This document shows positions 18,015-26,101 of a stretch of 64,000 nucleotides of DNA, piece after piece (within the stretch, counting starts at the first letter, position 1; every line of letters begins with the position of its first letter). The stretch is taken from positions 27,233-91,232 of the forward strand of contig NZ_WAJR01000010.1 in the NCBI RefSeq assembly GCF_008831035.1, read 5' to 3'. The notes under the pieces were generated by a model. The model searched no databases. It was given only the letters and a program-made list of their open reading frames with translations, and was not told the origin of the DNA. The DNA comes from Ellagibacter isourolithinifaciens. GTDB taxonomy: Bacteria > Actinomycetota > Coriobacteriia > Coriobacteriales > Eggerthellaceae. Position numbers and translations under genes: made by a program.

Positions 18015-18206
18015 GCAGCCCACTCCCCTCGTGTCCGCCTCCCCCTGAAGGCAAGTATCCCCACAACCGTACCTAGGGTCTACAGACGCTCATGTTGAAT
18101 TTGGATCATGGCTCACCATCTCAACCTTAGATGTTGAGACGCAGTCAGCAATGCACTAAATAGAAGCCTGAACTGGTAATTTAAAAACAACGGAGCAAAT
18201 GTCTCG

Positions 18207-19151
18207 TCACTCGAAAGGAAGCGTGTCGGCTCCTTGCCTTGAGAGATAATCCTCGCGCGAGAAGCCCTTTGTCTCCTTCGCGAGAAAGCTAATGAACGAT
18301 TCAACCGCCCCATTGCCTTGCGATTTCTTCCACATCGGACCGGCGCATAAATCGAATCCAGTTCCCTCAATAGGAACGAACACGACGTTGCCGTTGCCAT
18401 ACACGCTGAGATGATCGAGAGCCATGGCCACTCGCCCGCTCGACACGAGCGTCGCCATAAGCGCCGCCGCATCGACAATGCGATCGTCGTTTCGCACGTC
18501 AATACCAGCATTGCGAAGCCTCACGCTCGTCTGAGTGAGAGTGCTCCTAAAGCTATCGAACCGCGGAGCAAGCACAACCTCGTCTCGCAAATCGTCAATA
18601 GTAACTGACGACCTTTTTGCAAGTCGATGCGATTTAGGAACCGCAAGCTTATAGCGATCTCTATAGAGGCATCGAAACTCGTAGCGATTCGAATTGCCGG
18701 CTTCAGAGAAAAGCGTAAAACCAACGTCTATCGTCCCTTGCGAAAGTCCCCTTTGCACAGCGCCGATTTCCAGCTCCTTGAACTCGAACTCGGTACCTGG
18801 ATGCTTGACGCTGTACCTACGACACACTTCTGGAAGAAACGAGCCATACGATCCGAGAAGAAAGCCTATCGTCACGCACGAAGTAACACCTTCACGATAA
18901 TGAGCGATGCGACCCATAGCGCTCTCATAATCGTCGACAATCTTCCGCGCATCGGCAACGAAAATCGCGCCCACCTCCGTGAGCTCGACCGCATGGCTAT
19001 TCCTGTTAAAGAGCCGAACGCCCAACTCCTTTTCAAGACCAGCGATATGATTGCTGAGAACAGGCTGAGAAACGAAAAAGCTCTTCGCGGTTTCGGTATA
19101 GTTGAGCGTAGACGCAAGCAAGAGAAATTCGTACAGAGTATCGATTTTCAC
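18207..19151 (-). CDS. LysR-family transcriptional regulator
   Basis: A 314-residue LysR regulator. The helix-turn-helix is at residues 14-60 (LNYTETAKSFFVSQPVLSNH, then LEKELGVRLFNR). The rest is the two-lobed effector-binding domain beginning around residue 90. The start is GTG 19151 with GAGGGGAG upstream. It lies between the two carriers and the second molybdoenzyme operon on the same strand, so it probably controls one or both in response to a small organic ligand. Confidence 0.93.
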   Translation of the reverse strand: MKIDTLYEFLLLASTLNYTETAKSFFVSQPVLSNHIAGLEKELGVRLFNRNSHAVELTEVGAIFVADARKIVDDYESAMGRIAHYREGVTSCVTIGFLLGSYGSFLPEVCRRYSVKHPGTEFEFKELEIGAVQRGLSQGTIDVGFTLFSEAGNSNRYEFRCLYRDRYKLAVPKSHRLAKRSSVTIDDLRDEVVLAPRFDSFRSTLTQTSVRLRNAGIDVRNDDRIVDAAALMATLVSSGRVAMALDHLSVYGNGNVVFVPIEGTGFDLCAGPMWKKSQGNGAVESFISFLAKETKGFSREDYLSRQGADTLPFE

Positions 19152-19309
19152 CGCTTTGCTCCCCTCTCGCTTTGCCCCTCATTATATACGTTGGAAACAA
19201 ACGACTAAGCACCATTTCAAAGCAGCAAGCTATGCACTTCAGACATGGTGCGGTCGGATAACGCATGTCATCCAACCGCCCTGTCCTATTGCAGCGAGAG
19301 ACTACCAAC

Positions 19310-19642
19310 CTAGCGTCCCAATGTGAAGAGCGACACCTTCCTCTTCGAAAGCAAATCTCCCAAATCGTCAGCGTCCCTCAGGTAAAGGCATCCAGCCTGA
19401 CAGTGCTGCACGCACGAAGGCAGCTTGCCTTTCGCCTGGCGATTCGCACAGATGTCGCAGCGATCTGTGGGAATAGGCAAGAATTCGAATTGCCATTTCC
19501 GTGGCTTTATTTCATCAGGGCCGATTTGCGTAAGCTTGATGCCGTACTTGTCAGGATCCATCCCATGTTCCTGCTGACATGCAATTTCACATGTATGGCA
19601 TCCTGAACAATACTCATAGTCAACAACAAGAACTTGCCTCAT
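19310..19642 (-). CDS. Small 4Fe-4S dicluster electron carrier
   Basis: A 110-residue ferredoxin-like protein. CSGCHTCEIAC near residues 12-22 and CDICANRQAKGKLPSCVQHC at 62-81 supply eight cysteines for two 4Fe-4S clusters. It is half the length of the usual DMSO-reductase-type beta subunit and lacks a membrane anchor. It starts five bases after the stop of the large molybdoenzyme gene and should pass electrons to that subunit. GGAGGGG precedes the ATG. Confidence 0.9.
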   Translation of the reverse strand: MRQVLVVDYEYCSGCHTCEIACQQEHGMDPDKYGIKLTQIGPDEIKPRKWQFEFLPIPTDRCDICANRQAKGKLPSCVQHCQAGCLYLRDADDLGDLLSKRKVSLFTLGR

Positions 19643-19647
19643 GGTAA

Positions 19648-21948
19648 TCACCCCTCCGCCTTTGCGATGCTGCACAACTGCGATTTGTATGACGCGCCCA
19701 AGCCCACCTTGCCGGGACGCATGGGAATAAGCTTGTTGATATTGCATTCCATGACGCCAAACAGCGTACCGTCGTTCGGATCACGCTCAGGGAACCACCA
19801 GGCATGATCAGCTGAAACAGTATCCTTTCGAATACGGATAGAAAGCTTCGCCTTCTGTTTACACGAACCGTAATTGTTCTCAATTTTCACCCAGTCGCCA
19901 TCGGCAATGCCGTACTTTTCTGCCGTTTCGGGATGGATGAGCACCGTCGGCTCGGGGTGGATTTTGCGCATAGACGGGCTTTGCCTGTGCTCAGAATGGA
20001 AGAAACCCCAGGAACGAGCGCCAGTGGTAAGAACAAGCGGGTACTTTTCTGCCAGATCGGGACGGGAAATCGGACTTTCGGGCGGCTCTTCGTAGTCAGC
20101 CAAGGGAGAAAGACCGAAATAGGTCATCTCTGGGCAATAGAAATTATACCGCCCGGTCTTCGTGGCAAAACCGACCGTGCCATCGGGACGCAATTTGCCA
20201 GACTTGTACTTGTAGTACTCAAATTCCGGGTAGAGCCAGGTGCGCTCTCGAAGAGACTCGTAAGTAAGGCCCGTGTTACGAAGCAGGTAGTCATACATTC
20301 CTTCTTCGCTGTCCCATTTTTTGTACTCTTCGCTCTGAAAGCGGGCGCCAGCTTCGTAGATGATACGCTGATCGGATTTGCATTCACCAAGAGGCTCAAC
20401 AGCCTGAGCAATTGCGCCCAAAGCATAAGGCTGGTGCCCCGTGATACCAATGCGTTCCGCAAAGCACGCTGCAGGGAGCAGGACATCGGCGCAAGCAAGT
20501 GCCGTCGGAGTCAAGAACAGGTCAACCACTACGTTGAAGTCCATCTTCTGAAGTGCGGGCAAGATGCGCTGCGGCTGTGCGCCCATGCAAGCGATGGCAT
20601 TGTTTTGCATCATGAACATCGCCTTGATCGGGTACGGCTTGCCCGTTTCCATGGCTTCAAGCAGCATATCGGGACTGATAGCAGCAATTGCATTGAGCGC
20701 AGGGTACTTGTCGTTCATGGTGAGCTCGGGATGCTCCAGCGGTTTATGGCATCCATCCCACACCCATTCACGCGGAAGCCACGTTACGCTCATGTCCCAC
20801 ACAGGATTTGCGGCAACCATCGAGCCAGGCTTCTCAAAGTTGCCCGTAAGAGCCATAAGATCGAAGCACGCCATGCCTGTAATGAATCCCTCTGATGTGT
20901 GGTCCATCGCAACGCCCCATTGCAAGCATGCCGATTTCGCATGGCCGATTTCAAGAGCAGCTTCGACGACCAAATCCTCGTCCACGCCACACGTCTTTGC
21001 AGCAAACGACGCAGGATACTTCTTCACATTCTCGGCGAACTCATTGTAGCCATAGCACCATAAATCGATGAATTCCTTATCTTGCAAGTCGTTCTCAATG
21101 ATGATATTGCAGAGTGCGAGTACAAGCGCCGTGTCCGTACCCGGACGAACCTGAAGCCATACATCAGCCTTACCAGCCAACCAGGTAAGTTTCGGGTCGA
21201 TGACGATAAGCTTGCTCCCGCGCTTCATGCATTCAACTACCCAATGGCCAAGCGTTCCGTCAGAGTTAGCGACGACGGGGTTGTTGCCCCACACGAGGAT
21301 GCATCCAGGCGGTTCCCAAGCCGGATTATCATAACGATCAGCGAAGAACTGGGAGTAATCGCAGATAAACAAACCGCCCGCTTTAAGCGAGGTCGAGAAC
21401 ATGCGCGGCGCATAACAAGCCTGCCCCGAAAGAAAACCCGTACCATAATTCGGAGTCCCCAGGCACAGCGCCATAAGCTTTCCATAGCCGTTGATGTCAC
21501 GACCCGTACCTTGCGTCACCCAAATCGATTCGGGACCGTACTTTTCGATGACGGCCTTCATTTCGCGCTCGATGATGTCATACGCCTCATCCCAGGTGAT
21601 GCGCTCGAAAGTGTTCTTTCCCCTGTCTTCCTTAGCTCGCTTCATCGGGTATCGCAGGCGGTCTTTGTGATACAGCATCTCCTTGAACGCCAAACAACGC
21701 GGGCAAAGACGACCCTGGTTGTACGGGTTTTCCGGATCGCCCTCGATTTTTTCGAGTACACCATCCTTCACGTACATAAGAATGCCGCAGTTGTCGTGGC
21801 AGCCTGGGCCTGATCGCGCGTTCGAGCGAATGACGGTATACCCGTCCTCCTCCCATGTCCATTCGCGGCCCGTTGGGTCATCCTGTGTGGGACCCATCAG
21901 CTGCGCTTCCTTCCAGTTGGTTTTAAACTCCCCTCGATTCGCCTCCAT
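19648..21948 (-). CDS. Molybdopterin oxidoreductase, catechol-dehydroxylase-like
   Basis: A 766-residue bis-MGD enzyme without a Tat signal. The N-terminal cluster region has Cys50 and Cys54 (GPGCHDNCG) and Cys82/Cys85 (RLCPRC), but the first cysteine of the usual CxxCxxxC set is replaced. Cys178 in SGQACYAPR is at the place expected for the molybdenum ligand. The C-terminal third has the dinucleotide-binding domain (LTTGARSWGFFHSEHRQ). The sequence style (NPYNQGRLCPRCLA, HKDRLRYPMKR) matches Eggerthella and Gordonibacter catechol dehydroxylases as I recall them. AGGAG sets the start at 21948. Confidence 0.88.
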   Translation of the reverse strand: MEANRGEFKTNWKEAQLMGPTQDDPTGREWTWEEDGYTVIRSNARSGPGCHDNCGILMYVKDGVLEKIEGDPENPYNQGRLCPRCLAFKEMLYHKDRLRYPMKRAKEDRGKNTFERITWDEAYDIIEREMKAVIEKYGPESIWVTQGTGRDINGYGKLMALCLGTPNYGTGFLSGQACYAPRMFSTSLKAGGLFICDYSQFFADRYDNPAWEPPGCILVWGNNPVVANSDGTLGHWVVECMKRGSKLIVIDPKLTWLAGKADVWLQVRPGTDTALVLALCNIIIENDLQDKEFIDLWCYGYNEFAENVKKYPASFAAKTCGVDEDLVVEAALEIGHAKSACLQWGVAMDHTSEGFITGMACFDLMALTGNFEKPGSMVAANPVWDMSVTWLPREWVWDGCHKPLEHPELTMNDKYPALNAIAAISPDMLLEAMETGKPYPIKAMFMMQNNAIACMGAQPQRILPALQKMDFNVVVDLFLTPTALACADVLLPAACFAERIGITGHQPYALGAIAQAVEPLGECKSDQRIIYEAGARFQSEEYKKWDSEEGMYDYLLRNTGLTYESLRERTWLYPEFEYYKYKSGKLRPDGTVGFATKTGRYNFYCPEMTYFGLSPLADYEEPPESPISRPDLAEKYPLVLTTGARSWGFFHSEHRQSPSMRKIHPEPTVLIHPETAEKYGIADGDWVKIENNYGSCKQKAKLSIRIRKDTVSADHAWWFPERDPNDGTLFGVMECNINKLIPMRPGKVGLGASYKSQLCSIAKAEG

Positions 21949-22126
21949 AGCGACTCCTCACCTTATCTGGCTTGTAACGCTGGCCCGATTGTAAGACGCA
22001 TGAATGCAGCTTAGTTTTTCGTTTATCTTTCCGGCTATTAATTAATCAAATAAAAGCAGGTCAAAATGCTTTTTCAGTGCTTATCTATTTGAAAGTCTTC
22101 TGCTCTTCGGTGTATTTCTCGCTCAT
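21949..22126 (-). promoter_or_regulatory. A+T-rich upstream region of the second molybdoenzyme operon
   Basis: About 180 bases, much richer in A+T than the flanking genes. It should contain the operon promoter and any LysR or LuxR site. The stretch taattaatcaaat near 22039 could lie in a promoter, but I cannot fix the -35 and -10 boxes. Confidence 0.4.
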
Positions 22127-22880
22127 TTAATCCCCACTGCCCGTTTTGACTAGCGCAAAAGGATAAACGCTCGAAGCGCCAGCTTCCAGCAGCTCAGCTG
22201 CAACGACGGTAAAGGTCCACCGAGAATCCACCATGTCGTCCGCCTAAGTACCGAGTCGCTGCCGCCACGGTGCTCTGATCTGCGCTTACGGGCACGATGA
22301 AGCCGCCCCGGCAGTTCGCGCAGATGCCGCACGTCTCTTGCGCATCGGGGGCATCGAGCTCGGCTGCCACGTGCTTCATGAAGCAGTCGGTCGAATCGAG
22401 GTACCCGATAAGCGCCTCGTGCTCGGCGATTCGCGTCTTGGTGATCTGGTCCCGCTTCCCCCGCTCCGCCGCCGCGTCGAACGCCTTCCCGAAGCTTGCA
22501 CGATAGACGGATCCGTCCCGATACAGGTAGTCGTGGACAAGAAGATACTTCAAGGCCTCGTCGAGCTTGCCCCCCTTCACGTTGAGAGCCTTGAGCATCT
22601 CCCCATATCTCACGCCGGATCGAGCCATGCCGACGATGTCCTTCAGCAAGTTGGGAGACGCTTGCGCGGTCGCGATGAAATGGGTGAGGATTTCTTCGTC
22701 CTCTTCCCCATGCAGGAGAAACGCGTATGCAGGCTTACCGTCGCGTCCCGCTTGGCCGATTTGTTGGTAGTATGCGATGAGGTTTTGCGGAAGTTGGAAA
22801 TGAATGACGAAACGGATGTCCGACTTGTCATACCCCATGCCCAGCTTCACGGTGGCGGCAAGCACCCTGGTATCACCGGC
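22127..22880 (-). pseudogene. Decayed RecQ helicase fragment
   Basis: From about 22880 downward the minus strand encodes the middle of a RecQ helicase: AATVKLGMGYDKSDIRFVIH (motif V), then QQIGQAGRDG (motif VI, normally IGRAGRDG, so an arginine is lost), then the zinc-binding ETCGICANCRGG. After this the frame breaks, and the other frame reads ADDMVDSRWTFTVVAAELLE to a stop at 22127, which is the phosphoribosyltransferase-like end found in some actinobacterial RecQ proteins. The whole N-terminal ATPase half is missing. It is a dead gene. Confidence 0.85.
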
Positions 22881-23016
22881 CACGCAGCTTGCGACGAAGA
22901 ACGCCATCGCCACCAGGAACAGGTTAAGAGAAGGGGCTGGCAAGCGCAGGCGCGGAACGCGGCGGGCGACGGCAGAGGCTGACACGAGGCGCGACAGGCG
23001 TGAGCGCTCTATCCAA

Positions 23017-23060
23017 TTCGCAAAATATTGCGAAATTATTGACTCGCATAATTTTGCGAG
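23017..23060. promoter_or_regulatory. Tandem dyads of the form TCGCA-N6-TGCGA
   Basis: TTCGCA-N6-TGCGAA at 23017-23034 and CTCGCA-N6-TGCGAG at 23043-23060 are two 18-bp palindromes separated by eight bases, with A+T-only spacers. This looks like a double operator for a dimeric repressor. No intact gene starts directly next to it now; the nearest coding remnant is the recQ fragment. Confidence 0.7.
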
Positions 23061-23163
23061 TTGTTTTACTCCCCTGGAACGAAGTGAAGCCCGCTAGCGG
23101 CATTACCGCCTGCGAGCTTCCCTCGAGCGAAAAACTACGTCAGTCGAAGATGGCCAGCGTGCT

Positions 23164-23574
23164 TTAAGCCTGCTTCTTGATGTTGTTCGCAAGAATGAAC
23201 AGAACGACCACGAACAGAGTACCGATCAGGCTGCTGGCACTGATACCCGAACCAGTCGCCTCCATGATGAGGCCGAGCGCGTTGAACACGATGCCGATGA
23301 TGCACAGCACCCAGAACACGCCGATCTTCGACGGGTCATTCGCACCGCGCACGCCGAACACGCCGACGACGACGTTAAAGGCACCGGCGATAATTAGGAC
23401 CACGCCGCCGATGGTGCCTAATACCGCAACGCCGGCACCGGAAGAACTCGCCTGGTACATGGCGAATCCGTTAGCGCCCACGGTGAGCACGATTCCGGAA
23501 ACGGCGATAATCGCTCCCACGACGATGCCGATGATCGACAGAACCTTCAACGCTGTCTGTGAACTAGTTTTCAT
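23164..23574 (-). CDS. Small four-helix membrane protein of unknown function
   Basis: A 136-residue protein with four hydrophobic segments (about residues 10-32, 48-75, 83-103, 110-130) and short polar loops. The pattern resembles the many small uncharacterised tetraspan proteins of Actinobacteria. No catalytic motif is visible. GGAGGG seven bases before the ATG supports the start. It is monocistronic. Confidence 0.75.
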   Translation of the reverse strand: MKTSSQTALKVLSIIGIVVGAIIAVSGIVLTVGANGFAMYQASSSGAGVAVLGTIGGVVLIIAGAFNVVVGVFGVRGANDPSKIGVFWVLCIIGIVFNALGLIMEATGSGISASSLIGTLFVVVLFILANNIKKQA

Positions 23575-23895
23575 ACGACCCTCCCTGCTGTCGCCAACTT
23601 ATTGTTATGCATAAGGATACAGGAGCCCGCGCGAAAACCGACGGGCAAAACCGCAAGGTGAAGCTTTTAGGACATCGGGCCCATCTTTCAGTAAGTCGAA
23701 CTCCTTTCATTACCCTGAAGAACGCGGCGAGCGGACGGCCCCGGCCTCACACCGCAGAGCCAACCGATCCAAGTGGATTTTGTGGCGAACAGACCCCACG
23801 GCGCACCCAGCAACGCCGACAACGGGGAGCACGCTTGCGCGCATCGACGAATCGTATATCCTTCCAACTAAGACAACCTTCAAAGGAGCCAATTC
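23575..23895. other. Gene-free stretch ahead of luxS
   Basis: 320 bases with no convincing reading frame. It should hold the luxS operon promoter. I looked for a SAM or SAH riboswitch and did not find the conserved stems of either. Confidence 0.5.
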
Positions 23896-24390
23896 ATGGA
23901 ACGAATCGCAAGCTTTTCCGTCGACCACACCAAGCTCGAGCCCGGCGTCTATGTATCGCGCAGCGACGCCGACGAGAAGACTGGCTGCGTGACCACCACT
24001 TTCGACCTGCGCATGACGGCGCCGAACCGCGAGCCGGTGATGGACACCGCCGCCGTGCACGCGATTGAGCACCTCGGCGCCACCTTCCTGCGCAACGATG
24101 CGGAATGGAAGGACCGCGTGATCTACTTCGGCCCCATGGGTTGCCGCACCGGGTTCTATCTCGTGCTGTTCGGCGCCTATGAACCAGCCGACGTTGCCGA
24201 CCTCGTGCTTCGCCTGTTCGAGTTCGCGCGCGACTTCGAGGGCGAAATCCCCGGCGCAAAGCCCGAAGAATGCGGCAACTACCACGATTCCGACCTGGCT
24301 CAGGCGAAATGGTGGGCACGCCGCTACGTTGCCGACACGCTTTCCGTGCTCGACGACGCGCACACGCACTATCCGGCGCTTTTGGACTAG
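23896..24390 (+). CDS. luxS: S-ribosylhomocysteine lyase LuxS
   Basis: A 164-residue LuxS. It cleaves S-ribosylhomocysteine to homocysteine and DPD, the autoinducer-2 precursor, in the activated methyl cycle. The HAIEH motif (His55, His59) with Cys126 in ECGNYH binds the metal, and Cys83 in MGCRTGF is the general acid/base. AAAGGAG precedes the ATG. The next gene supplies its substrate from S-adenosylhomocysteine, nine bases downstream. Confidence 0.97.
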   Translation: MERIASFSVDHTKLEPGVYVSRSDADEKTGCVTTTFDLRMTAPNREPVMDTAAVHAIEHLGATFLRNDAEWKDRVIYFGPMGCRTGFYLVLFGAYEPADVADLVLRLFEFARDFEGEIPGAKPEECGNYHDSDLAQAKWWARRYVADTLSVLDDAHTHYPALLD

Positions 24391-24399
24391 GACACATCG

Positions 24400-25107
24400 A
24401 TGGAGAACCCTATCGGCATCATCGGCGCGATGGACGTCGAAGTTGAGCTGCTGAAAGAGAACATGGCCGCGGAGGGCGCGGTCGAGACCTCCCACACCGG
24501 GCAGCTCTCGTTTTTCACCGGCACCTTATCGGGCGCGCCCGTCGTCGTCGCACAGTGCGACGTCGGCATGGTGAATGCGGCCGCCCACACGCAGCTGCTC
24601 ATCGATCGTTTCGCCGTGCGCGGCGTGGTGAACACCGGCGTCGCGGGGTCGCTTGACGCCTCGATCGACATCGGGGATATCGTGGTGGCGACCGACGCCG
24701 TGAACCACCTGATGGACGTGAGGAACCTCGGTTACGCCCCAGGGCAAACGCCAGGGCTGTCCACACTCGCCTTCCCCGCCGACGAGGCGCTCCGACGCGC
24801 AGCGGTGGACGCCGCAGCCGAGCTCGACATCCAAACCTGGGAAGGCCGTGTGGCCTCGGGCGATGTCTTCGTGCGCGAGGACGCCGACAAAAACCGCATC
24901 GCCGACACGTTCGACGCGAGCTGCTGCGAGATGGAAGGCGCGGCGATTGCCCAGGTCTGCTGGCTGAACCGCGTTCCCTTCGCCATCGTGCGAGCCATCT
25001 CCGACAAGGCGGACGGCACCGACTATATCGACTACCCCACCTTCGAGGCGCAGGCGGCGCGCCAGTGCGCTGCGCTCGTCACGCGGATGATAGGCCGCCT
25101 CGTGTAA
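24400..25107 (+). CDS. mtnN: 5'-methylthioadenosine/S-adenosylhomocysteine nucleosidase
   Basis: A 235-residue nucleosidase (Pfs/MtnN) that removes adenine from methylthioadenosine and S-adenosylhomocysteine. Key features are the IIGAMDVEVELL start with Glu14, VVNTGVAGSLD, CCEMEGAAIAQVC with the ribose-binding Glu, and AISDKADG with the catalytic Asp. It works directly before LuxS in the methyl cycle and is cotranscribed with it. Its stop codon overlaps the start of the first crcB gene. Confidence 0.96.
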   Translation: MENPIGIIGAMDVEVELLKENMAAEGAVETSHTGQLSFFTGTLSGAPVVVAQCDVGMVNAAAHTQLLIDRFAVRGVVNTGVAGSLDASIDIGDIVVATDAVNHLMDVRNLGYAPGQTPGLSTLAFPADEALRRAAVDAAAELDIQTWEGRVASGDVFVREDADKNRIADTFDASCCEMEGAAIAQVCWLNRVPFAIVRAISDKADGTDYIDYPTFEAQAARQCAALVTRMIGRLV

Positions 25108-25730
25108 TGTCCGCCCAAACACATACCGCCGCCCGCGCGCAAAAGCTGCTGCGCCGCAAGGGAACACTCACGCCGCTCATCTTGGGCATGGGATTCATCG
25201 GCGCCTCGCTTCGCTATCTTCTGGAATGTGCGCTGCCCGCAAACGGCGGCTTTCCTGCGGCAACGCTCGTCATCAACATCTTCGGCTGTTTCGTGCTGGA
25301 GCTGGTGAACCAGTACGTGGGGCGCCGCATGCATCTGCCGGGCGCTCTCGTGAAGTCGCTCGGCGTGGGGCTTGTGGGCGCCTTCACCACAATATCAGCG
25401 TTCTCGACCGAGTGCCTCGCTTTTCTGCAGGCAGGCGAGGTCGGCCTGTGGACAGCCTATATCGTAGCGACGCTCGCGACGACGTTTCTTGCCTCGCTTG
25501 CAGGACACGCCGCTTGTCGCGGCCTCGATGCTCGCCGCCTTGCGCACATCGAGCGACGCCGCGAAGCCATTCATCGGGCACATGCCACACGCCGAGCAAA
25601 GGTGATGCGGGAAGCCGATAGGGCAAAAGGCCAAGCCCGAAACGCCTTCGCACAGGAGTGGGGCAAGGATTGCGAGGGTAACCCAACTGTGGAGGATTCC
25701 TCCCCCGAAGATGAGGGAGGCAAACGATGA
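25107..25730 (+). CDS. crcB: CrcB/Fluc fluoride channel subunit, long form
   Basis: A 207-residue membrane protein. Residues 22-135 form the four-helix Fluc fold (GMGFIGASLRYLLE, TLVINIFGCFVLE, VGLVGAFTTISAFSTE). A hydrophilic, Arg/Lys/Glu-rich tail of about 70 residues follows, which is unusual for the family. Fluc proteins are dual-topology dimers exporting fluoride. The ATG overlaps the mtnN stop, so it is translationally coupled. The second crcB gene overlaps this one by four bases, which points to a heterodimer. Confidence 0.92.
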   Translation: MSAQTHTAARAQKLLRRKGTLTPLILGMGFIGASLRYLLECALPANGGFPAATLVINIFGCFVLELVNQYVGRRMHLPGALVKSLGVGLVGAFTTISAFSTECLAFLQAGEVGLWTAYIVATLATTFLASLAGHAACRGLDARRLAHIERRREAIHRAHATRRAKVMREADRAKGQARNAFAQEWGKDCEGNPTVEDSSPEDEGGKR

Positions 25731-26101
25731 GTCCCCTTCTGCTTGTCGCCGTAGGATTCGGCGGTGCCTTGGGAGCGCTTTGCCGCAGTAAGGCAACGGG
25801 CTTTCTCAAGGCACTCACGCACGGGGATTTCCCTGTAGCGACGCTCATCATCAACATCTGCTCGTGCACCTTGGCGGGAATCGCCTTGGCGGTTCAGGCT
25901 GATCTTAACGAGGTGCTCTACCTCGCGGCGACTATGGGCTTTCTCGGCGGGTTCTCCACATTGTCGACCATGAACTACGAGGCGGTGGAGCTTGTTTTGG
26001 GTGGTAAGCGCGCGCTTGGCGCCGGATACCTTGCTGCGACTTACGCAACCACGCTGGGCGCCGCAGCGCTCGGGTTCGCCATCGCGAGCGCGGTTATGTA
26101 G
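25727..26101 (+). CDS. crcB: CrcB/Fluc fluoride channel subunit, short form
   Basis: A 124-residue Fluc subunit of normal length: GFGGALGALCRSKATG, then TLIINICSCTLAG and MGFLGGFSTLSTMNYEAVEL, with the Asn and Phe/Thr/Ser residues that line the fluoride path. Its ATG overlaps the end of the first crcB gene (ATGA), so the two subunits are made together and presumably assemble in opposite orientations. Its last 61 bases overlap the end of a convergent surface-protein frame. Confidence 0.93.
   Translation: MSPLLLVAVGFGGALGALCRSKATGFLKALTHGDFPVATLIINICSCTLAGIALAVQADLNEVLYLAATMGFLGGFSTLSTMNYEAVELVLGGKRALGAGYLAATYATTLGAAALGFAIASAVM

Noticed and set aside
23575..23895. SAM or SAH riboswitch before luxS
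   Set aside because: I looked for the conserved stems and core bases and did not find them. A covariance-model search would settle it.
26041..26101. Idea that crcB and the surface-protein frame overlap functionally
   Set aside because: The overlap lies in the low-complexity end of a truncated protein and is more simply a fortuitous extension.
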